Origin: Emiliania huxleyi CCMP1516
Taxonomy: Eukaryota; Haptophyta; Isochrysidales; Noelaerhabdaceae
Reading direction: 5' to 3'
Length of the DNA stretch: 64,000 nucleotides
Assembly (NCBI RefSeq): GCF_000372725.1
Contig: NW_005200600.1
Location: forward strand, 708,475 to 772,474
In this document: in pieces, positions 1 through 10,438 of the stretch
Position numbering within the stretch: the stretch's first letter is position 1
Layout of the letters: each line of letters begins with the position of its first letter
Notes under the pieces: model-generated
The model's database searches: none
Seen by the model: the letters and a program-made list of their open reading frames with translations, nothing else
Told to the model about the DNA's origin: nothing
Program-made: the position numbers and the translations under genes

Positions 1-123
1 ACGCAGCGTTTGCGCGCAAGTCGGCAATGTGCTTACGTCCCAGAGTGCCATCTCTCACAACTCATCGTCAGCGAGTGAGCGGCGGAGAAAGCAACGCGGG
101 CGGAGCAGCATCGAGCATCACAA

Positions 124-1530
124 ATGGCCGCTCCACGCTCGGCCCGCTCTCTCTCTGCCTTGCGGCCCGCTCTCTCTCCCACGATCCGGGCCCAGCAAGG
201 AGGCTCTGAGTGCACGACCGACTGGGAATGCTCCCTGGGCGGCAGGTGCGTCAGCAGCGATGCTGCGCAGCATATGACACGGAGCAACCCCGCATCCGAC
301 GCCAGGCCGCGAGGCAGATGCGCATGCGACGCGTGGTTCACCGGTGGGGACTGCAGCCTCCTCAACCTCGAGCCAGCAGCTTCGCCTGAAAGCGCCGGGC
401 TCCAGGTACCCGGCTACCACTCGTGGGGCGGGCGGTGCACCTACGATGGCGCGACGGGCAAGTATGTCGGCGCCTTTAGCATGATGGTCGGCGGTTGCTC
501 TCTCAACCAGTGGCAGTGGGGGAGCGCGATTGTGGTTGCAGAGGCGGATGCACCCGAGGGTCCGTACTCCCTCATCGGTGAGCCGCCCTCCTCGCTCGCG
601 CCCGAGGGCGCGGCGCTGCCGCCGTGGGCGCACAACGCCTTCCTCAGCTTCGACCCCGCCTCGGGGCGCCACTTGCTCTTCCACATCGGTGCGGAACACC
701 GCCTCCCGGCAAATAAGTTTTGCAACCGCTCCGACCCACGCCGCTTCCGGCCGTCGGCGTGGGTGCCAGCGAACGCACGGCGGCAACTTGTGCAGCCGCG
801 GCAGCGCGGCGGCACCCTCGACTACCTCTCGGACCCAATCTTTGTCTCCTCAGCGCCGAGCCCAAGGGGCCCGTGGGAGGTGCCGGGCAGGCGGGTCGAG
901 CTGAGCGGCCCCGCCGACTCGTGGGTGCGCCGCGTGTCCAACCCGGGTCCCTTCATCTTCCCGAACGGCACCGTCCTGCTCTACACCTCGGCGGACCCCT
1001 GCCCGCCCGGCTGGGGCCGCGCGCCGACGTGCATCGCCCTCTTCCGCGCGCCCTCGTGGGAGGGGCCGTACACACTGCTGAGCACCAGCGCGCCGCTTGT
1101 CCGGCCCGAGAGCGAGGACCCGTTCGTCTTTCGCGACCCGCGCGGAAGCTTTCACATGCTCACGAATGTCAACACGTTCCACCGCCGCTGCGATGCGGGC
1201 GCCGCGTGCGGCGGGCACGCGTGGAGCCTCGACGGCCTCACCTGGAGCGGGCAGGCGATTGGCGCCTTTGGCCCCACCGTGGAGCTCGCAAACGGCTCCT
1301 CCTTCACGAACGCGTACGCGGAGAGGCCGCTCGTCTACCAAGACGCTCTCGGCGCCCCCGTCGCGCTCTTTGTCGGGATGGGCCGCTCCGTCTACGCAGA
1401 CTCGATCAGCTGGGCCTGGCGTTTCGCCGGGTCCCGGCCTCTCGCGCAGGGTGCGAGCCCAGCTCGAGCGTTGGCTCACAAACAAAACGAACGAAGGAAG
1501 GCACAAGACGCACACAAATGGACGAAATGA
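124..1530 (+). CDS. Secreted EGF-like plus five-bladed beta-propeller (GH43/GH32-like) protein
   Basis: A 468-codon open frame starting at an ATG. Residues 27-80 hold six or more cysteines in an EGF-like pattern (ECTTDWEC, then CACDAWFTGGDC). Residues about 95-440 read like the five-bladed propeller of the GH43/GH32 clan: PPWAHNAFLSFDP, then VSNPGPFIFPNGTVLLY, then EDPFVFRDPRGSFHML. Such algal proteins are usually extracellular and act on, or bind, sugar polymers. I cannot verify the catalytic acids, so activity is inferred. The N-terminus is only a weak signal peptide, and the true start may be in an exon left of the window. Codon use is strongly GC3. No intron is needed inside this frame, unlike most genes here. 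It converges with the DUF4291 gene. Confidence 0.72.
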   Translation: MAAPRSARSLSALRPALSPTIRAQQGGSECTTDWECSLGGRCVSSDAAQHMTRSNPASDARPRGRCACDAWFTGGDCSLLNLEPAASPESAGLQVPGYHSWGGRCTYDGATGKYVGAFSMMVGGCSLNQWQWGSAIVVAEADAPEGPYSLIGEPPSSLAPEGAALPPWAHNAFLSFDPASGRHLLFHIGAEHRLPANKFCNRSDPRRFRPSAWVPANARRQLVQPRQRGGTLDYLSDPIFVSSAPSPRGPWEVPGRRVELSGPADSWVRRVSNPGPFIFPNGTVLLYTSADPCPPGWGRAPTCIALFRAPSWEGPYTLLSTSAPLVRPESEDPFVFRDPRGSFHMLTNVNTFHRRCDAGAACGGHAWSLDGLTWSGQAIGAFGPTVELANGSSFTNAYAERPLVYQDALGAPVALFVGMGRSVYADSISWAWRFAGSRPLAQGASPARALAHKQNERRKAQDAHKWTK

Positions 1531-1849
1531 GTGCGTGAGTGTTCGACTTGCTTGGTATTACTAAAATCTCTCTCCCAAAACAAACAACCCGGGGACCACA
1601 AGAGGCAGTGAGGTGAGGTGTATTTGGTGTGTTGCGTGTGAGGACTGAGGAGCGCAACACCGGCGCACCACACAAGGCCGCCCGCAAAAGCGGGAGGCGT
1701 GGGGATCGACGGATAACCAGGGCGCAGGGGTGAGGGGACTGAAGATCCCGTTCCCTCTCTCACACCAACACATGTCCCTAAATCCCTCTCGTCTCAGAGT
1801 TCGCGAAACCGGTGCTATATCGTATCCGATTCATGCTACAGTAGGATGG
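1531..1849. other. Intergenic stretch between convergent genes
   Basis: AT-richer spacer holding the presumed 3' ends of the propeller gene and the DUF4291 gene. It contains an AAATCTCTCTC tract (around 1565) like those in other gene-flanking spacers of this window. I see no coding signal or RNA gene. Confidence 0.5.
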
Positions 1850-2707
1850 CTACGTGTGATGGTTACAAATATTACGGGTCTGCACGCCGCCCGGCCGCGG
1901 CACCAGGTGCGGCGAGCGCCGAAGAGTCGCACCAGGCGTACGATATGAGCCAGCGTTCAAGCTGCGAAGCTCCGAGCCGCTGCCGCCCTGCGCCACTGCC
2001 ACCTCGGCCGCTGCGGTCGCCACGCTGCGGTCTGCGATCGCACAGCCCTCGGGCAGCGGGTACGGCCGTTCGACAGGCAGCAGGCTTGAGGTGTCCTCGC
2101 CCGCCTCGAGAGCCGCGCCGACCGCGGCAAACGCGCTCGTCACGTCGGTGATTGCAGCGACGATGCCGTCGGCCACGGCGAGAAGGCGCGTCGCCTCGCC
2201 GCGCAAGCCCATCTGAAGCGAGCGTTGCGCCGGCAGCGGGTGCGTGAACGCGTGTCGGCCGGAGTCACCGCCGAGAGCACGCTCGGGGTCCCACTGCACG
2301 ACGATGGCAGCTGAGGCACCGGAGTCGTCGCGGTCGCTGCGCTCGCCTTGCTGCGCACTCGCCAGCACGGCGTCGAGCAGCAGCTTGTCGAAGCTGGCAC
2401 GGTGCAGATCGATCGCGAGCACGCGTGACTGGTTGGCGTCCTTGCGAGTCCAGCCACAGCGGTAGCCCATCCACACGAAAGACGGTTTGATCCATGTCAT
2501 GCGACCCTCCTTCCACGGCGGCACGAACCTCTGGGCCTCGACAGCAGCCGATGCAATCGATGCGTTGTAGGCCTGGTAAACGCGGACGGTGTGCTCATCG
2601 TGCACGGCACGGATCTCACGCGTGCCGCCCACCACGTGCGCCTCGGCGAGGGCGACCTGCGACTCCAGCTCGAAGGCTTCCTTCACTTCCACCCCGTCCC
2701 CAGCCAT
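1850..2707 (-). CDS. DUF4291 domain protein
   Basis: The frame begins at an ATG at 2707 (MAGDGVEVKEAFE) and carries the DUF4291 signature: TREIRAVHDEHTVRVYQAYN, then RFVPPWKEGRMTWIKPSFVW, then SRVLAIDLHRASFD. The family is short, cytosolic, mostly bacterial and fungal, and of unknown biochemical role. The domain fills residues about 25-165. The C-terminal 120 residues are an Ala/Glu-rich helical extension not typical of the family. The conserved core is intact, so the gene looks functional. Codons upstream of this ATG continue in frame but look like leader sequence. An AAAATTCTT-type motif lies about 70 bp upstream. The gene is intronless, and acquisition by transfer is possible but unproven. 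Confidence 0.85.
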   Translation of the reverse strand: MAGDGVEVKEAFELESQVALAEAHVVGGTREIRAVHDEHTVRVYQAYNASIASAAVEAQRFVPPWKEGRMTWIKPSFVWMGYRCGWTRKDANQSRVLAIDLHRASFDKLLLDAVLASAQQGERSDRDDSGASAAIVVQWDPERALGGDSGRHAFTHPLPAQRSLQMGLRGEATRLLAVADGIVAAITDVTSAFAAVGAALEAGEDTSSLLPVERPYPLPEGCAIADRSVATAAAEVAVAQGGSGSELRSLNAGSYRTPGATLRRSPHLVPRPGGVQTRNICNHHT

Positions 2708-2776
2708 CACGGAGGTCACTTTCTTTTTCCCTGTGTAGTGCCAGCAAGTGTGACAACGGCGCGCGAACACCAAAAA

Positions 2777-2786
2777 AGAATTTTCC
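2777..2786 (-). promoter_or_regulatory. GAAAATTCTT motif upstream of DUF4291 gene
   Basis: On the minus strand this reads GAAAATTCTT, about 70 bp before the start codon. It is one member of a motif seen close to at least six gene starts in the window. A promoter role is inferred. Confidence 0.4.
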
Positions 2787-3034
2787 GCGCCCGAACAGGT
2801 GTGGGTACTTCTTGCTTGAGCGGCACTCATGACAAACGTGTGAGTTTTGGATTTTGAGAGAGATTTGTTTTAGATTTTGTTGTTTGGCTAAAAATCTCTC
2901 TCATGACGGGGTAGGTAGGGTAGGTCTGGGCCCTCCCGTCGGGGTTTTCCCTCTCTTCTGGAATTTTCAAAAAAAGAAATTTCAGCCATCCTAGACTTTG
3001 CTAGCGCCGAATAAATTTTTCAAAACCCCGCCAG

Positions 3035-4865
3035 CAGGCTGTGAGGGTGAACCTTCTTCTTTTCTACCAGGCTAGGATTGAGAGCAGCCTCGCTCTCAAT
3101 CCTAGAAGTCGAAGGATTGTGAGCAGTCCAAGTGCTCCAAGTACTCCTCGCAATCGTAGCATCTCTGTGCGATTGTGAGCGCCTACGCTCGCAATCCTAC
3201 ATCTTCTAGGACTAAGAGCAGCTCCGCTCCCAAGATGACTGGTGACGCCTACGACTACTACCAGCGCGCTCGCAATCCGAGCAAAGTCTAGGATTGCTCA
3301 CAATCCTAGCAACATGCCTCCGATTGCGAGCAGGAGCGCTCGCAATCCTAGAACTTTCGCCGATTGCGAGCGACACCGCCCACAGTCCTACGACTTCTAG
3401 GATTGCGAGCAGGTCCCCTCGCAATCAGTGCGATCACTGTTTGGATTGTGAGGAGACCCTCCCGGCGCGCTCACTCACAAGCGCTTGCGGCTGGAGCGAT
3501 TGGGAGCACCCTATGTGCGCTGCTAGCAATCCTTGGATCTTTGCTACGATTGTGAGCGCAGCCGCTCATAGTCCTACAAGATGTAGGATTGCGAGCGCTA
3601 CTGCTCGCAATCGGAGGCATGTTGCTAGGATTGTGAGCTAAGCTGCTCGCAACCCTAGACTTTGCTCGGATTGCGAGCGCGATGGTAGTAGTCGTAGGCG
3701 TCACCAGTCACCTTGGGAGCGGAGCTGCTCATAGTCCTACTCCCTTAATGTAGGTAAACCATAAAAGTAGGTTTGAATTCGTCCACGTAAGGCTTGGTGA
3801 GTGGTTGGGGTGGCCTCAGGCATCCCCAAGGGAGCCGCTGCGGTGCCACATAAGCAGCTTAGTGATTGTCGAGACTTTAAAGTATTCGTTTGAAGATATC
3901 GCAAACAGGACAGACGCTACTATGGGGTATGGTCACCAGTAAACCATAATTCGACTTTGAGGGATCATATCTCAAAAAGCCGGGAGACAGCATAGCCTTA
4001 TTATTGCATGTTATGCCACATAAGGTCAAACTTGACCCCACAAGCATCAAGAACCCGATGCTCCGGCTCGACTGTGCCGGCACACTGCCTCCTCGCGCCG
4101 GCTGCTAGCAGGCCGTCGCGGCCCGTGGTGCACCAGAGAGAGAGGTCGACACGTTGCCCCCGCCGGCGAGTCCGCGCGGCTCAGGCCGGCCAGAAGGTGT
4201 GTGGTGACGGCACCGTGGCAGGCGTGCGGAGAAGAGCTCGCCGAACGCGAGCAGCAGATGGCCAAAGTGTACCAGCGCGAGAGCCTCGCGAGCGGGCGCA
4301 GAAGAAGCTCGCCGTGACACGATGCCGGGCGGTGGTGATGCTCTGGCGGCTGTGCACAGTGGGCAAAGTCAGGCTGCAACAGGGCAGCACGATGGTAGTG
4401 CCCTGCTGCAGCCTGGCCTGACATGCACAGGGCGAACAGAGACACTACTATCGTCCGGCGCTCGTCACCGAATCTGGGCCAACTTCGACCGCCGCCACAG
4501 CTCGCCACGAGCACGCAGCGACAAAATGTTGACTGTACGGAAGTTGAGGCTGGTCGAGAGGAAGAGGCTGCCGTGCGAGCCGGCAGCAGGCTGGCTCGTC
4601 GTGGACTGCGGCGGCGATTCTTATGGGTTTCTCTGTTCATAGAGCTTTTTAGTTTTATGTTCATAGTAGCGTATACGCTACTATGGTTTACCCACATTAA
4701 GCGAGTAGAAGACGTAAGGATTGCGAGCGTAAGGGCTCACAATCGCAGAGAGATGCTACGATTGCGAGGAGTGCTGCTCACAATCTTTCGACTTCTAGGA
4801 TTGAGAGCGAGGCTGCTCTAACTCAATCCTAGCGGGGTAGAAAAGAAGGATCACCCTGAGTGAGG
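3035..4865. mobile_element. Fold-back (hairpin-array) element
   Basis: The left end (3035-3210) and right end (4700-4865) are inverted copies of each other. Both begin at an AACCTTCTT/AAGAAGGATC-type edge and contain the same run of 25-35 bp hairpins of the form GGATTGNGAGC...GCTCNCAATCC. The left arm carries a further nested inverted duplication (3190-3370 against 3585-3750). The segment near 3738-3768 (TTAATGTAGGTAAACC) pairs with 4675-4705. The central 0.9 kb has no convincing transposase: its open frames are low-complexity and opposite-strand. This is best read as a non-autonomous fold-back transposon. A target-site duplication was not identified. Confidence 0.7.
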
Positions 4866-4943
4866 TTTGGAACCCCCACCCCACACTGTTCCAGCGCCGA
4901 TCGAGGTTCGACGCTACGTGTCAAGGCCGTGCGAGACCGCAGG

Positions 4944-5654
4944 ATGATGTTCGTGGCCTCCCTCGCTGCTGCGCTGATCGTCCTATCAGCCGGAGCGCTC
5001 CTTTACAGCAGCTCACTCATGGAGGCCAGGTTCGACGGACGGCGGACCTGGCTCGATGCTCACCCTCCACGAAAGGCGAGCGAAGACTACGAAATCTTGC
5101 GGCGCCGGCGCCTCGCCGCGCTGACGGAGCTCGCACCGGCTGAGGTTGAGCGCTATCTCCCCGCCGTCGTAGCCAGCCTCGACCGCGACGACGGCGAGGT
5201 CCGTCGGCTCGCTGTCTTGGTGCTCGAGCGAATGGCAGACGAGCCTGCGACGCTCGACGCGCATGGCGCAGAGCTGACGGCTCTGCTGGGACGCAGCGCC
5301 GACGCCCGAGTCCGGCTCTCCGTTGCGCGCACGCTGTCGAAGCTCGGCGCGCCGCTGATAGCGGCGGCAGCTGCGCTCGTGTCGCGGCTCGAAGACAGCG
5401 ACGCTGAGGTGCGCGCTGCGGCCGTCGCGGCGCTCGGCGCCCTGCCGGCGGAGACGCTGGCGACGCACACGCACGCCGCGGTCGAGCTGCTGTCGAGGGC
5501 TGGGGACGCAGAGGCGTCCGCCGCCGCAATCGACGGCTGGGCCGACAAGCTGTCGGGGAGGCCAGAGGGTGACGAGCTGGGCGGCCTCCAGTTCTCGCTC
5601 GGGAGAATGGGGCGCGAGTGGGGTGACGGTGGCGTCGGGGACGGCGTGCCGTAG
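4944..5654 (+). CDS. HEAT-repeat protein with N-terminal membrane anchor
   Basis: Translation from the ATG pair at 4944/4947 gives a hydrophobic segment at once (MMFVASLAAALIVLSAGALL), a signal anchor or signal peptide. At least three HEAT/armadillo-like helical pairs follow: around AEVERYLPAVVASLDRD, around GAELTALLGRSADARVRLS and around VSRLEDSDAEVRAAAVAALG. HEAT arrays are protein-protein scaffolds; no catalytic motif is present. The upstream in-frame extension begins only with GTG and reads like leader. The C-terminal 40 residues are Gly-rich and may include a missed intron. The gene begins just outside the fold-back element. The protein is unrecognised beyond the fold. Confidence 0.65.
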   Translation: MMFVASLAAALIVLSAGALLYSSSLMEARFDGRRTWLDAHPPRKASEDYEILRRRRLAALTELAPAEVERYLPAVVASLDRDDGEVRRLAVLVLERMADEPATLDAHGAELTALLGRSADARVRLSVARTLSKLGAPLIAAAAALVSRLEDSDAEVRAAAVAALGALPAETLATHTHAAVELLSRAGDAEASAAAIDGWADKLSGRPEGDELGGLQFSLGRMGREWGDGGVGDGVP

Positions 5655-5965
5655 ATTTGCGGAGCTGTCGTCCTTCTGTTTTGTGATAGTAATATATTAT
5701 ACAGTGTGTGTGTATATATATGCAGAATGTGCACAACTCTCTCTCTACTCTCTCGCAGGGGTCGACCGATTCGTACTACTGAACAGAACACACTGACACA
5801 CCAAATCTCGATAGAGGTTGAGAGCTCGGACAGAGAGTGAGAGAGAAGACGAGAGGCCAGAGACCGAGAGAGCACCAGCAGGCAGCAGCATCCTGCACAC
5901 AGCCAGCCGCATCACCACGGTCCCTCTCGCCGCGGCCGCAGCGACGACCGTTTAGGCGGCGGCCG
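5655..5965. other. Spacer between convergent genes
   Basis: AT-rich with a short TG/TA run near 5705-5722. It presumably holds the 3' untranslated regions of the HEAT gene and the Cys-rich gene. I see no gene. Confidence 0.4.
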
Positions 5966-6790
5966 CTAGGGTACGTCGCGCGACCATATGAGATCCCTGT
6001 CGTGCCCGCAGCCGGTGCTGGCGGTGCAGTCCGCCTCCAGCTCGTCCTTGGTGCAGAGGCGTGCGCCAGCCTCAATGCAGATGGCCTCAGCCTCGGCAAA
6101 TGTCTTGTCGCTGTGGCACCCGCCCATACCGTCCACCGAATCTGCCCATGGGCAGCTTTCGCTTCGCTTGCTCCAGCGGTTGATGCGCGTGTCAGAGCAG
6201 CAGCGCACCTCGTGTAGCTCAGAAGCCGCAACCCAGCCGGCCGGCTCCGCGCAGTTGCCGACCCGTCCGCACTCGACGAAACGCAGAGCGGTAGACGGAC
6301 TGACCGAGGGGGGCGGCGGCAGCGGCGGCGGCGGCAGCGGATCGGCCGACGGCGTCGTCTGTACGTCGCTCGACCATATGAGATCCCTGTCGTGCCCGCA
6401 GCCGGTGCCGGCGGTGCAGTCCGCCTCCAGCTCGTCCTTGGTGCAGAGGCGCGCGCCAGCCTCAATGCAGATGGCCTCAGCCTCGGCAAATGTCTTGTCG
6501 CTGTGGCACCCGCCCATACCGGCGTCCGACTCTGCCCACGGGCAGCTTTCGCTTCGCTTACTCCAGCGGTTGATGCGCGTGTCGGAGCAGCAGCGCACCT
6601 CGTGCAACTCGCCCTGCGGCTCCAGCAAGCCCTGCGCCATGGCTTCGCCGCAGTTTCCGCGCCTTCCACAGACGACCCAGCGCGGCTTGGCCACGGTCGC
6701 CGCCGGGGGAGGCGGCGAGGGCGGCGGCGATGCTGGCGGGGGTGGTGACGGCGAGGGCGGGGGTGGTGACGGCGGGGGAGGCGGCCCCAA
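5966..6790 (-). CDS. Pro-rich protein with duplicated Cys-rich algal domain (5' partial)
   Basis: This frame has no ATG and is taken as the 3' exon of a longer gene. It starts in a Ser/Pro linker and then has two almost identical domains of about 95 residues joined by a second Pro linker. Each has RCCSD, then CPWA, then GGCHSDKTFAEAEAIC, then ARLCTKDELEADC, then GCGHDRDLIWS. I associate this conserved-Cys module with secreted algal proteins (DUF7495-like, named from memory). The Cys pattern suggests disulfides and an extracellular location. The two copies differ at only a few bases over about 210 bp, so the duplication is recent or gene-converted. A CT microsatellite lies directly upstream, so the first exon could not be placed. 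Confidence 0.65.
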   Translation of the reverse strand: MGPPPPPSPPPPSPSPPPPASPPPSPPPPAATVAKPRWVVCGRRGNCGEAMAQGLLEPQGELHEVRCCSDTRINRWSKRSESCPWAESDAGMGGCHSDKTFAEAEAICIEAGARLCTKDELEADCTAGTGCGHDRDLIWSSDVQTTPSADPLPPPPLPPPPSVSPSTALRFVECGRVGNCAEPAGWVAASELHEVRCCSDTRINRWSKRSESCPWADSVDGMGGCHSDKTFAEAEAICIEAGARLCTKDELEADCTASTGCGHDRDLIWSRDVP

Positions 6791-6831
6791 ATCTCGGCCG
6801 CGGGAATCAGAAGCTACCGGCTATCGGTAGT

Positions 6832-7801
<970 letters not shown>

Positions 7802-7852
7802 CCAATAAATAAATACAACGGACATCCCAAGCTAGGGCTGGGTCGAGGACAA
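7802..7852. repeat. Dispersed repeat, copy 1
   Basis: An AATAAATAAATA run followed by CATCCCAAGCTAGGGCTGGG and TCGAGGACA. Near-identical copies lie at 10671-10722 and 15787-15841, in the same orientation, always in spacers shortly before a gene start or end. Confidence 0.85.
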
Positions 7853-7859
7853 ACCCAAC

Positions 7860-7869
7860 TAAAATTCTT
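7860..7869 (+). promoter_or_regulatory. TAAAATTCTT motif upstream of the REX1-B-like gene
   Basis: Exact TAAAATTCTT about 115 bp before the ATG at 7985. It is the same word found before NOSIP and the multi-pass membrane protein gene. A promoter role is inferred. Confidence 0.4.
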
Positions 7870-7984
7870 TCCGGCGCCAGGGGGGGGGGGGTCCGGCGCG
7901 AGCGTCGCTGACAGTCACACACGTGCCCGATCACACAGCAACACGACCGCGGGCCCAGACCGCACGCACGCACAGCAATTCGCA

Positions 7985-8906
7985 ATGCTATCGTCTGGCA
8001 GCAGTATCCGCCGCACTGAGCCCATGGCTGGCAAGGGCTCCGCGGAGCGCAGGCCGCCGCCTACCGTCGAGGATCTCATGTTCGAGCGGCCGCACATCGC
8101 TGCGAGCGGAGCGAGAGAGCTGATGCAGTTGGTGCAAGAGAGCCAGCGGGCGCGGCTGGCTCTCGCGGCCAACTTTGAGTCGCGCTTCGAAGACCTCGTA
8201 ACCGAGGGCGCCGCGTCGGGCTACCCGGCTCTCGTGGAGCAGTTCCGACCGCTCTTTGCGGCTTGCGATGCGACGCTCGAGGCGCTGGCTACGGCGCTGG
8301 CGGGGAGAGAGGGCGGTGCGGCCGCGTCGCGGCTCGTGACAAGCCTAGTCCGCGAGGAGAGGATGCGACACGACGCCCACCTCAAGGTGTGCGGAGACGC
8401 CCGAGGCCCTTTCGAGACCTTTTGTCGAGGCAGTTTTGAGAGGCACAAACACGCTGATGCTGCGCTCGATCTGCCCTAGCCCCATCACCCTCCGTGTCTC
8501 AACCCCACCTCTCTTGCCGCAGGTGCAGGTGACACGGCAGCACAAGTCGGTAGCGGGGGTACCGCGGCCCTAGACGTTGGATTCTAGACAGCCACGAGGC
8601 GGCTCCGAGACCTTTCCGAGACCCTTCAGAGACCTTTCCGAGACAGCTCCGAGACAGCTCCGAGAACACACGTCTCCACCGCCTCGTGCAACGCCCCGCG
8701 TGTGCACATGCCCCACCGTGCTAGGGCGTGTGCAACACTGACTTGGCCGCCTCTCCTCCTTCGCCGCGCAGGCGCCCGACGAAGAGGAGGCGGCGGAGGC
8801 GCGGGCGGCGCTCGAGGGCGCGGAGGCGACGGAGATGGGGTACGTGGAAACGATACGCGAGCTGCTCGAGGAGCTCACAGCCGAGGCGGCCGACTGCGAG
8901 GACTGA
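7985..8906 (+). CDS. REX1-B domain-like protein
   Basis: Three exons fit: 7985-8386, a micro-exon 8523-8549 (or from 8529) and 8772-8906. Introns are GT-AG: GTGTGCGG...GCCGCAG, then GTAGCGGG...GCGCAG. The product is about 185 residues and nearly all helical: ARELMQLVQESQRARLALAA, then VREERMRHDAHLKV, then TRQHK, then EMGYVETIRELLEELTAEAA. This order (helical N-terminus, EE-x-R...R/Q helix, final ETIRELLEEL) resembles the REX1-B family, named for a Chlamydomonas excision-repair mutant. The match is from memory and moderate. Intron 2 is filled with CGAGACCTTTC-type repeats. Confidence 0.5.
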
Positions 8907-9652
8907 GGCCACAGCAGGCGCGTCTTTGCTACTCTAGGGATCAGGTGTGAACGCGTCGCTCGTTCCTGTGATGCCACCGGGGGGGGCGGGGGCACACTCT
9001 CGACGCGAGTCTCGGCTACATTGGCTCAGCCCCCGCGCGAGGGGAAATAGATTAGTACACAACCCTTGAAAGTACTGCAAAATATTCACACCGACAGTGT
9101 CGTCGGCGCCGGGCACCGACTCGGGTACAAAATTCGCGTTGCGACGGGCCGAGACGCGAGACGCTTAGGGTTGTCAAACGTTAAGAGCTGAACAGTGTTG
9201 CTAGTGTTAACAGTAACAACAGTGAACAGAACAACAGTGGGGCTCCCCAACAAAACAGTAGCTAACGTTAGGCCGGCCTGAACACAACAATAAGCATATA
9301 ATAAGGAAGGCCTGGCAGTTTGACCCACGACGATCTCCAGCGTCCAGTGCGGGTAATACCCGAAAATACCCGGGAAACCCCAGGTATTTTCGGGGTTTAC
9401 CCGGGGGTTTTGGCATTTTCTGCTTGCTGACCACTGAACAACAGTAACAACAGTAACAAACAGTAACAGCTTGGGCTGGGGAGAACACTTGAACAACGTT
9501 GAGGATTTCAGCCAACAATAGTACAACTGTTTCCCCCAGCGCGTGCTACCTGCTTCGGCCACGCGCAACGAGCTCCACGCTCGGCGCATTTCGCGTCGGC
9601 GCGCTGCGATCCGCCATCCGCGAAGAGAGAGGGTTCAACGGGCCTCGCGGGG
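8907..9652. other. Spacer with AACAGTAAC repeats and a palindrome
   Basis: AACAGTAACAACAGT words occur at 9200-9260 and 9430-9470. They flank a nested inverted repeat at 9355-9412 in which CCCGAAAATACC pairs with GGTATTTTCGGG and CCCGGG-AAACCCC with GGGGTTT-CCCGGG. No gene is recognised. It may be a decayed small transposon. Confidence 0.4.
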
Positions 9653-10111
9653 CTACTCAGGGGGAAACAGTTGGTACTGGGTGGTCGTGGCCTGATGCCC
9701 GTGCGGTCGCTCGGCCTGGAGCGGCGTCTCGGCGGCGGCACGCGCCTCGCCGGGCGCCGCGGCGGCCGCCGCGCCGAGCTGCGCCGCGAGCCCGAGCATC
9801 GAGAGCCCTTGGCTAAACGGGAGCAGCGTAAGCTCTGTCGCCGGCGGCTGGTCTACAGCTGTTGAGGCGCGGCGAGCATATACGCGACCACGCAGCGCGA
9901 GCGCGGCAGCGACGAGGGCCATCGACAGCAGCAGCGCCGCACCGGCACCGGCGCTCGCACCACTCACACCAGAGAACCCCCAGTCGCTGCTGCCGGCGCG
10001 TGCGCCCCACGTTTTTGGCTCTAGCAGGCACGGACCCGGTGCCGGGAAGCAGGGACTCGCGATTGTGGCCGCTGCCTCCGCGTGCCGCAGCAGGACCAGC
10101 AGTGTGAGCAT
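9653..10111 (-). CDS. Small single-pass membrane protein, unknown
   Basis: A 152-codon frame with an ATG start. It begins with a short hydrophobic stretch (MLTLLVLLRHAEAAATIA) compatible with a signal peptide. A small Cys-containing loop follows, then one clear membrane segment (AGAGAALLLSMALVAAALAL) followed by RGRVYARR, implying a cytosolic C-terminal tail that is Ala/Glu-rich. I do not recognise a family. A CTAAAATTCTT motif sits about 45 bp upstream of the start, which supports a real gene. Ala-rich sequence in GC-rich DNA can be fortuitous, so confidence is moderate. Confidence 0.45.
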   Translation of the reverse strand: MLTLLVLLRHAEAAATIASPCFPAPGPCLLEPKTWGARAGSSDWGFSGVSGASAGAGAALLLSMALVAAALALRGRVYARRASTAVDQPPATELTLLPFSQGLSMLGLAAQLGAAAAAAPGEARAAAETPLQAERPHGHQATTTQYQLFPPE

Positions 10112-10152
10112 CCGTTCAGTCCACCAGAAAATCCCGAAGCGAACGCCAGAAA

Positions 10153-10162
10153 AAGAATTTTA
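10153..10162 (-). promoter_or_regulatory. TAAAATTCTT motif upstream of small membrane protein gene
   Basis: On the minus strand this reads TAAAATTCTT, 42 bp before the ATG at 10111. Confidence 0.4.
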
Positions 10163-10291
10163 GCAGACGACACGAGGCACGGGACTGGCGCGCACTGGCA
10201 CTAAAACAGGTAATCGCACGGCCGTCCTCCCATCCCTCCTTTTGTCTGTTTTCTTTCTTTCTTTAGAGACTATGGAAAGTTCACGTCATGA

Positions 10292-10438
10292 CGGTTACGC
10301 ATCCGCGAGATTCTGGACCTCGAGGCGGGGAGCACGATCGTGCAGACCGTTGATGCTGCGAACGCGATGGTGGGCCTCGCGTCGGAGGGCGGCCTGCTCG
10401 TACAGACTGAGAAGCTCCTCCAGACGGTTCTCGCCTGA
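10292..10438 (+). pseudogene. Orphan coding-like exon or gene remnant
   Basis: The frame 10292-10438 ends in TGA and reads as ordinary amphipathic protein (REILDLEAGSTIVQTVDAAN, then MVGLASEGGLLVQTEKLLQ). Directly upstream in the same frame is DYGKFTS and then a TGA (10289-10291). Before that is a plausible intron, GTAATCGC...TTCTTTCTTTCTTTAG, at about 10205-10266. With no start codon in frame I read it as a remnant or a terminal exon whose upstream part is lost. The in-frame TGA could also be recoded, but nothing supports that directly. Confidence 0.35.

Noticed and set aside
3062-3760. Regularly spaced GATTGCGAGC repeats look like a CRISPR array
   Set aside because: Each unit is itself a hairpin, spacers are neither uniform nor unique, the units are mirrored in the other arm, and the genome is eukaryotic.
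4008-4697. Candidate transposase frames inside the fold-back element
   Set aside because: No DDE/D or zinc-finger motif, Ser/Arg-rich composition, and frames overlap on opposite strands.
8907-9652. Possible tRNA or small RNA in the palindromic region
   Set aside because: The palindrome does not form a cloverleaf, and no A/B-box pair or TpsiC-type GGTTCGANNCC was found here or elsewhere by eye.
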